Source: Nostoc sp. PCC 7524 (GTDB lineage Bacteria > Cyanobacteriota > Cyanobacteriia > Cyanobacteriales > Nostocaceae). Taken from it: a stretch of 64,000 nucleotides of DNA. The notes under the pieces are model-generated. The model was given only the letters and a program-made list of their open reading frames with translations. It searched no databases and was not told the DNA's origin. Of the stretch, positions 61,884 to 64,000 are shown piece after piece. Where the stretch lies: assembly GCF_000316645.1 (NCBI RefSeq), contig NC_019684.1, forward strand, positions 4,748,001 through 4,812,000. Reading direction: 5' to 3'. The translations under genes were made by a program, and so were the position numbers. The stretch's first letter is position 1, and each line of letters opens with the position of its first letter.

Positions 61884-62705
61884 ATGTCTATTGATTATTT
61901 AGAAAGATTCGATATAGACACATTAGTAGAATTGTTGCTCCGTAGCCAACAATTTCGCGAACGCAAAGCACTATGTATAAATATTGGAATTGACCACAAA
62001 CGATTGAACTTTATCGAAAATACTTCAGATCATGACTTTTTTATCCACTTGACTCACTATTTAAATGAAACAGGTAATAATCATGCTATTTGTTGCCTTT
62101 GTTGTAAAGAACTATTACCTACTTTTAGCGATCAAGAAAATAGAGATTGCCTACAAAAAATTATAGAAAAGCTAGGATGCAATCAATCAAATATTGATAA
62201 ATATCCTACTATCAGTTTATCCAAAAAAAGGACTTTTATGTTTAGTAGCCCATTTTTTCTACTTGGATTAATTGCAATTTGTGTTCCAGCCTATAACCAA
62301 TTAGGAGCTAATACTCCTAATTTGAATTGTACTAATTCAAATCATAACTCACTTCAAAATCAGCAGGGTGTGGAAATAAAATTTATGAATTTATTTGATG
62401 GAATGTGTGCCGATCAATTACTAAATATCCAGGGTGAAATCAATGTTGACAAGGAGATTAAACAAATATGGATTGTGGTTAAACCTTTGACTGATAATAA
62501 CTATTATGTTCAACCACCAGCTAACATAAATAATGGGGAATTTCAAGCCCAGATTTATATAGGAGAAAAAGATACAACACCGGGGACTAAATTTGAAATC
62601 CGTGCCTTTGTTGAACCTAACAATCAACTAAGTACGGCACAGAAACTGGACAATTGGCCGGAAGCAAGATGGCATTCTGATATTATTAGAGTTACGAGGA
62701 AATAA
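61884..62705 (+). CDS. Membrane protein with the same adaptor domain (EAD-TM-sensor)
   Basis: 273 residues. Residues about 3-100 align clearly with the C-terminal domain of the preceding CHAT protein (LLLRSQ..RERKALCINIGI...L.FIE...DHDFF..L.HYL...N.HAICCLCCKELLPTF...KLGCN). A transmembrane helix follows (about 117-137), then about 135 residues outside the cytoplasm with a beta-rich look, ending RWHSDIIRV. It fits a sensor that recruits the CHAT protease to the membrane. It starts 6 nt after the CHAT gene; no Cys-His dyad, so non-enzymatic. Confidence 0.85.
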   Translation: MSIDYLERFDIDTLVELLLRSQQFRERKALCINIGIDHKRLNFIENTSDHDFFIHLTHYLNETGNNHAICCLCCKELLPTFSDQENRDCLQKIIEKLGCNQSNIDKYPTISLSKKRTFMFSSPFFLLGLIAICVPAYNQLGANTPNLNCTNSNHNSLQNQQGVEIKFMNLFDGMCADQLLNIQGEINVDKEIKQIWIVVKPLTDNNYYVQPPANINNGEFQAQIYIGEKDTTPGTKFEIRAFVEPNNQLSTAQKLDNWPEARWHSDIIRVTRK

Positions 62706-62788
62706 AAAGAAGTAAGATAGTAATTAAATTTTGTCATGGCTGTTGCCTGTTCCCTATTCCCTACCCCTTTGGGGTAGGTGAGAATTTA

Positions 62789-64000
62789 CTAGCGACTTTG
62801 GATAAATAACACAACAATACCACTTGCAAATATGCCAAAAGCAGAGGGAACAAATGGAGTCCATAATCCGTTTTGAAAAAGAGCGATCGCACAAACTCCA
62901 TATAAAATGACAACTGTCGCACATATAGCGTATCCTTTATCTGAAAGCGATCGCACACGCCACAGCATCAGATTTCCCACTACACACCATCCGCCTATCC
63001 AGAGAATATCGCCCCAAAAAGGCCAAACCCAAAAAATTGGACGTTCGTCTAAAACTGCACTCAGAATTTGGCTGACCATTTGTGCTTGGATCAATACGCC
63101 TGGAATTTGTTTGTAATCTCGCTGTGCAGCACTGTAGGGAGTTGACCAAGTATCGCTGAGTGTATTAGCTGTTACTCCAATCAAAACGATCTTATCTTGA
63201 AACAATTCAGGATTAAATTTTTCACTCAGCACATCATCAAGGGAAACTCTCTGATATTCTGTGTCACGGTAATTGATAAGTATTTGTATACCGCCTAAAT
63301 TAACTCCTTGTTGATAGCCGCCACTACGGCCAGGTTTTAAGCGTTGAAAGACTTTAGAACCGAACTGTACATCATCTTCCTTCCAATTAGATGGAATATC
63401 TTCGTCAAATAAGTAACGCATAGCTAATTGCAATGAGAGCGAATAATGCGTTTTACAAGCTGAAGAAAGCTCTTGTTGCATCATTAAAATTTGACGACGG
63501 ATAATACCATCTGGGTCTTGAATAGCATCTGTAAAACCCAGGCGTTCTACAGGTACGTCTTGCGGCGGTCTAACACCTTGGGGGTCATATTTACTATCAC
63601 TGCCTTTACAGACAACAATCACGTTGTCTCGACTAAGTTCAGTAGGAAGTTGTATAGGATTTAATTTATGAGGAGGGTCGAAAGAATCTCTATATATATC
63701 TAATCCAATTACTCGTGGTTGATACTTTTGTAATTGATTCAGTAACTTTGCTAAAGTACGATCTGAAATTGATTTTGGCCCTAGGGTTGTCTCTTGTCGA
63801 GATTGAATATCTTTTTCAGTGATTTCTACAATTATCAATCTTGGATCTGGTTCTTCCTGGGGTCGCAATCGTAGCATTTGATCAAAAGTTTGCAGTTCGA
63901 TTGTTTCAAACACTCCTAAATATCTTAAACCCACTGTGGAAAAAGTCACCATCAAAGTAGTCAGCAGTACAGTCCAAAACTGAGATTTTGGGGTATAGAT
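62789..64000 (-). CDS. CHASE2-domain protein, cut off at the window edge
   Basis: At least 404 residues read inward from the edge; the frame stays open to base 64000, and an internal TTG/ATG near 63955 is not convincing as the start, since the first visible helix (FWTVLLTTLMVTFSTVGLRYLGVF) begins before it. The extracytoplasmic CHASE2 sensor (about LQTFDQMLRLRPQEEPDPRLIIVEI ... IVLIGVTA) is followed by three helices and a short tail with no output domain. CHASE2 is sometimes fused to an N-terminal CHAT domain in cyanobacteria, so the missing part could hold one. Confidence 0.88.
   Translation of the reverse strand: MYTPKSQFWTVLLTTLMVTFSTVGLRYLGVFETIELQTFDQMLRLRPQEEPDPRLIIVEITEKDIQSRQETTLGPKSISDRTLAKLLNQLQKYQPRVIGLDIYRDSFDPPHKLNPIQLPTELSRDNVIVVCKGSDSKYDPQGVRPPQDVPVERLGFTDAIQDPDGIIRRQILMMQQELSSACKTHYSLSLQLAMRYLFDEDIPSNWKEDDVQFGSKVFQRLKPGRSGGYQQGVNLGGIQILINYRDTEYQRVSLDDVLSEKFNPELFQDKIVLIGVTANTLSDTWSTPYSAAQRDYKQIPGVLIQAQMVSQILSAVLDERPIFWVWPFWGDILWIGGWCVVGNLMLWRVRSLSDKGYAICATVVILYGVCAIALFQNGLWTPFVPSAFGIFASGIVVLFIQSR

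Overview
The window looks like chromosome of a filamentous, heterocyst-type cyanobacterium (Nostoc/Anabaena/Trichormus group). The evidence is frequent HIP1 octamers (GCGATCGC), cytochrome b6f genes (petB, petD), chlorophyll, heme and bilin biosynthesis genes, a phycobilin lyase, a SipA-like regulator, many heptameric short tandem repeats, and a dense set of caspase/CHAT/filamentous-haemagglutinin genes. No rRNA, tRNA, CRISPR array or intact transposase was recognised.

Layout. 1-8.6 kb: a cut-off aspartoacylase, oligopeptidase B, a membrane protein, hemE, an epimerase-like protein, a phosphoribosyltransferase, a GPH-type sugar symporter and a small secreted protein. 8.6-11.7 kb: a possible small-protein/sRNA unit, a Cys-rich mini-protein, a ferritin-like DUF892 protein, and a HEAT-repeat protein followed by CpcS-type bilin lyase. 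11.8-16.4 kb: an AT-rich island without HIP1, holding a coiled-coil membrane protein and an SF1 helicase-nuclease split in frame by one stop codon, followed by an HNH nuclease pair. 16.5-21.3 kb: tetrapyrrole cluster (acsF divergent from hemF-ho-hemN) with two matching dyads in the divergent promoter. 21.5-33.8 kb: prmA, serA, a site-2 protease, a degenerate metallo-beta-lactamase-fold protein, ctpA, petB-petD, an anti-sigma kinase, a GDP-mannose dehydratase and a glycosyltransferase. 34-43.3 kb: a zinc-ribbon protein, DsbA-like oxidoreductase, rhodanese, peroxiredoxin, SipA, a Coq4-like protein, a Spy-like periplasmic protein divergent from a NarL-type two-component system, a deaminase, a voltage-gated-type channel and a DUF3134 protein.

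43.4-64 kb is the accessory part: an EF-hand caspase, an ABC-2 permease, an ExoD protein, DUF928, TPR-CHAT, two double-glycine leader peptides with their own C39 peptidase-ABC exporter and HlyD adaptor, a 1461-residue filamentous haemagglutinin, a short CHAT protease and a membrane protein that share the same C-/N-terminal adaptor domain, and a CHASE2 protein running off the end. A repeated 21-bp dyad occurs in front of both peptide genes and between the haemagglutinin and CHAT-adaptor genes. A 20-codon relic of a second haemagglutinin lies beside it. The block therefore reads as one co-evolved and probably co-regulated surface/export/protease locus.

The strongest candidates for an undescribed system are: (1) the CHAT-adaptor plus membrane-adaptor pair; (2) the leader peptides and exporter tied to the haemagglutinin locus by a shared promoter element; (3) the split helicase-nuclease island; (4) the paired operators of the acsF/hemF cluster. 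All functional statements come from reading motifs by eye. No database search was run.
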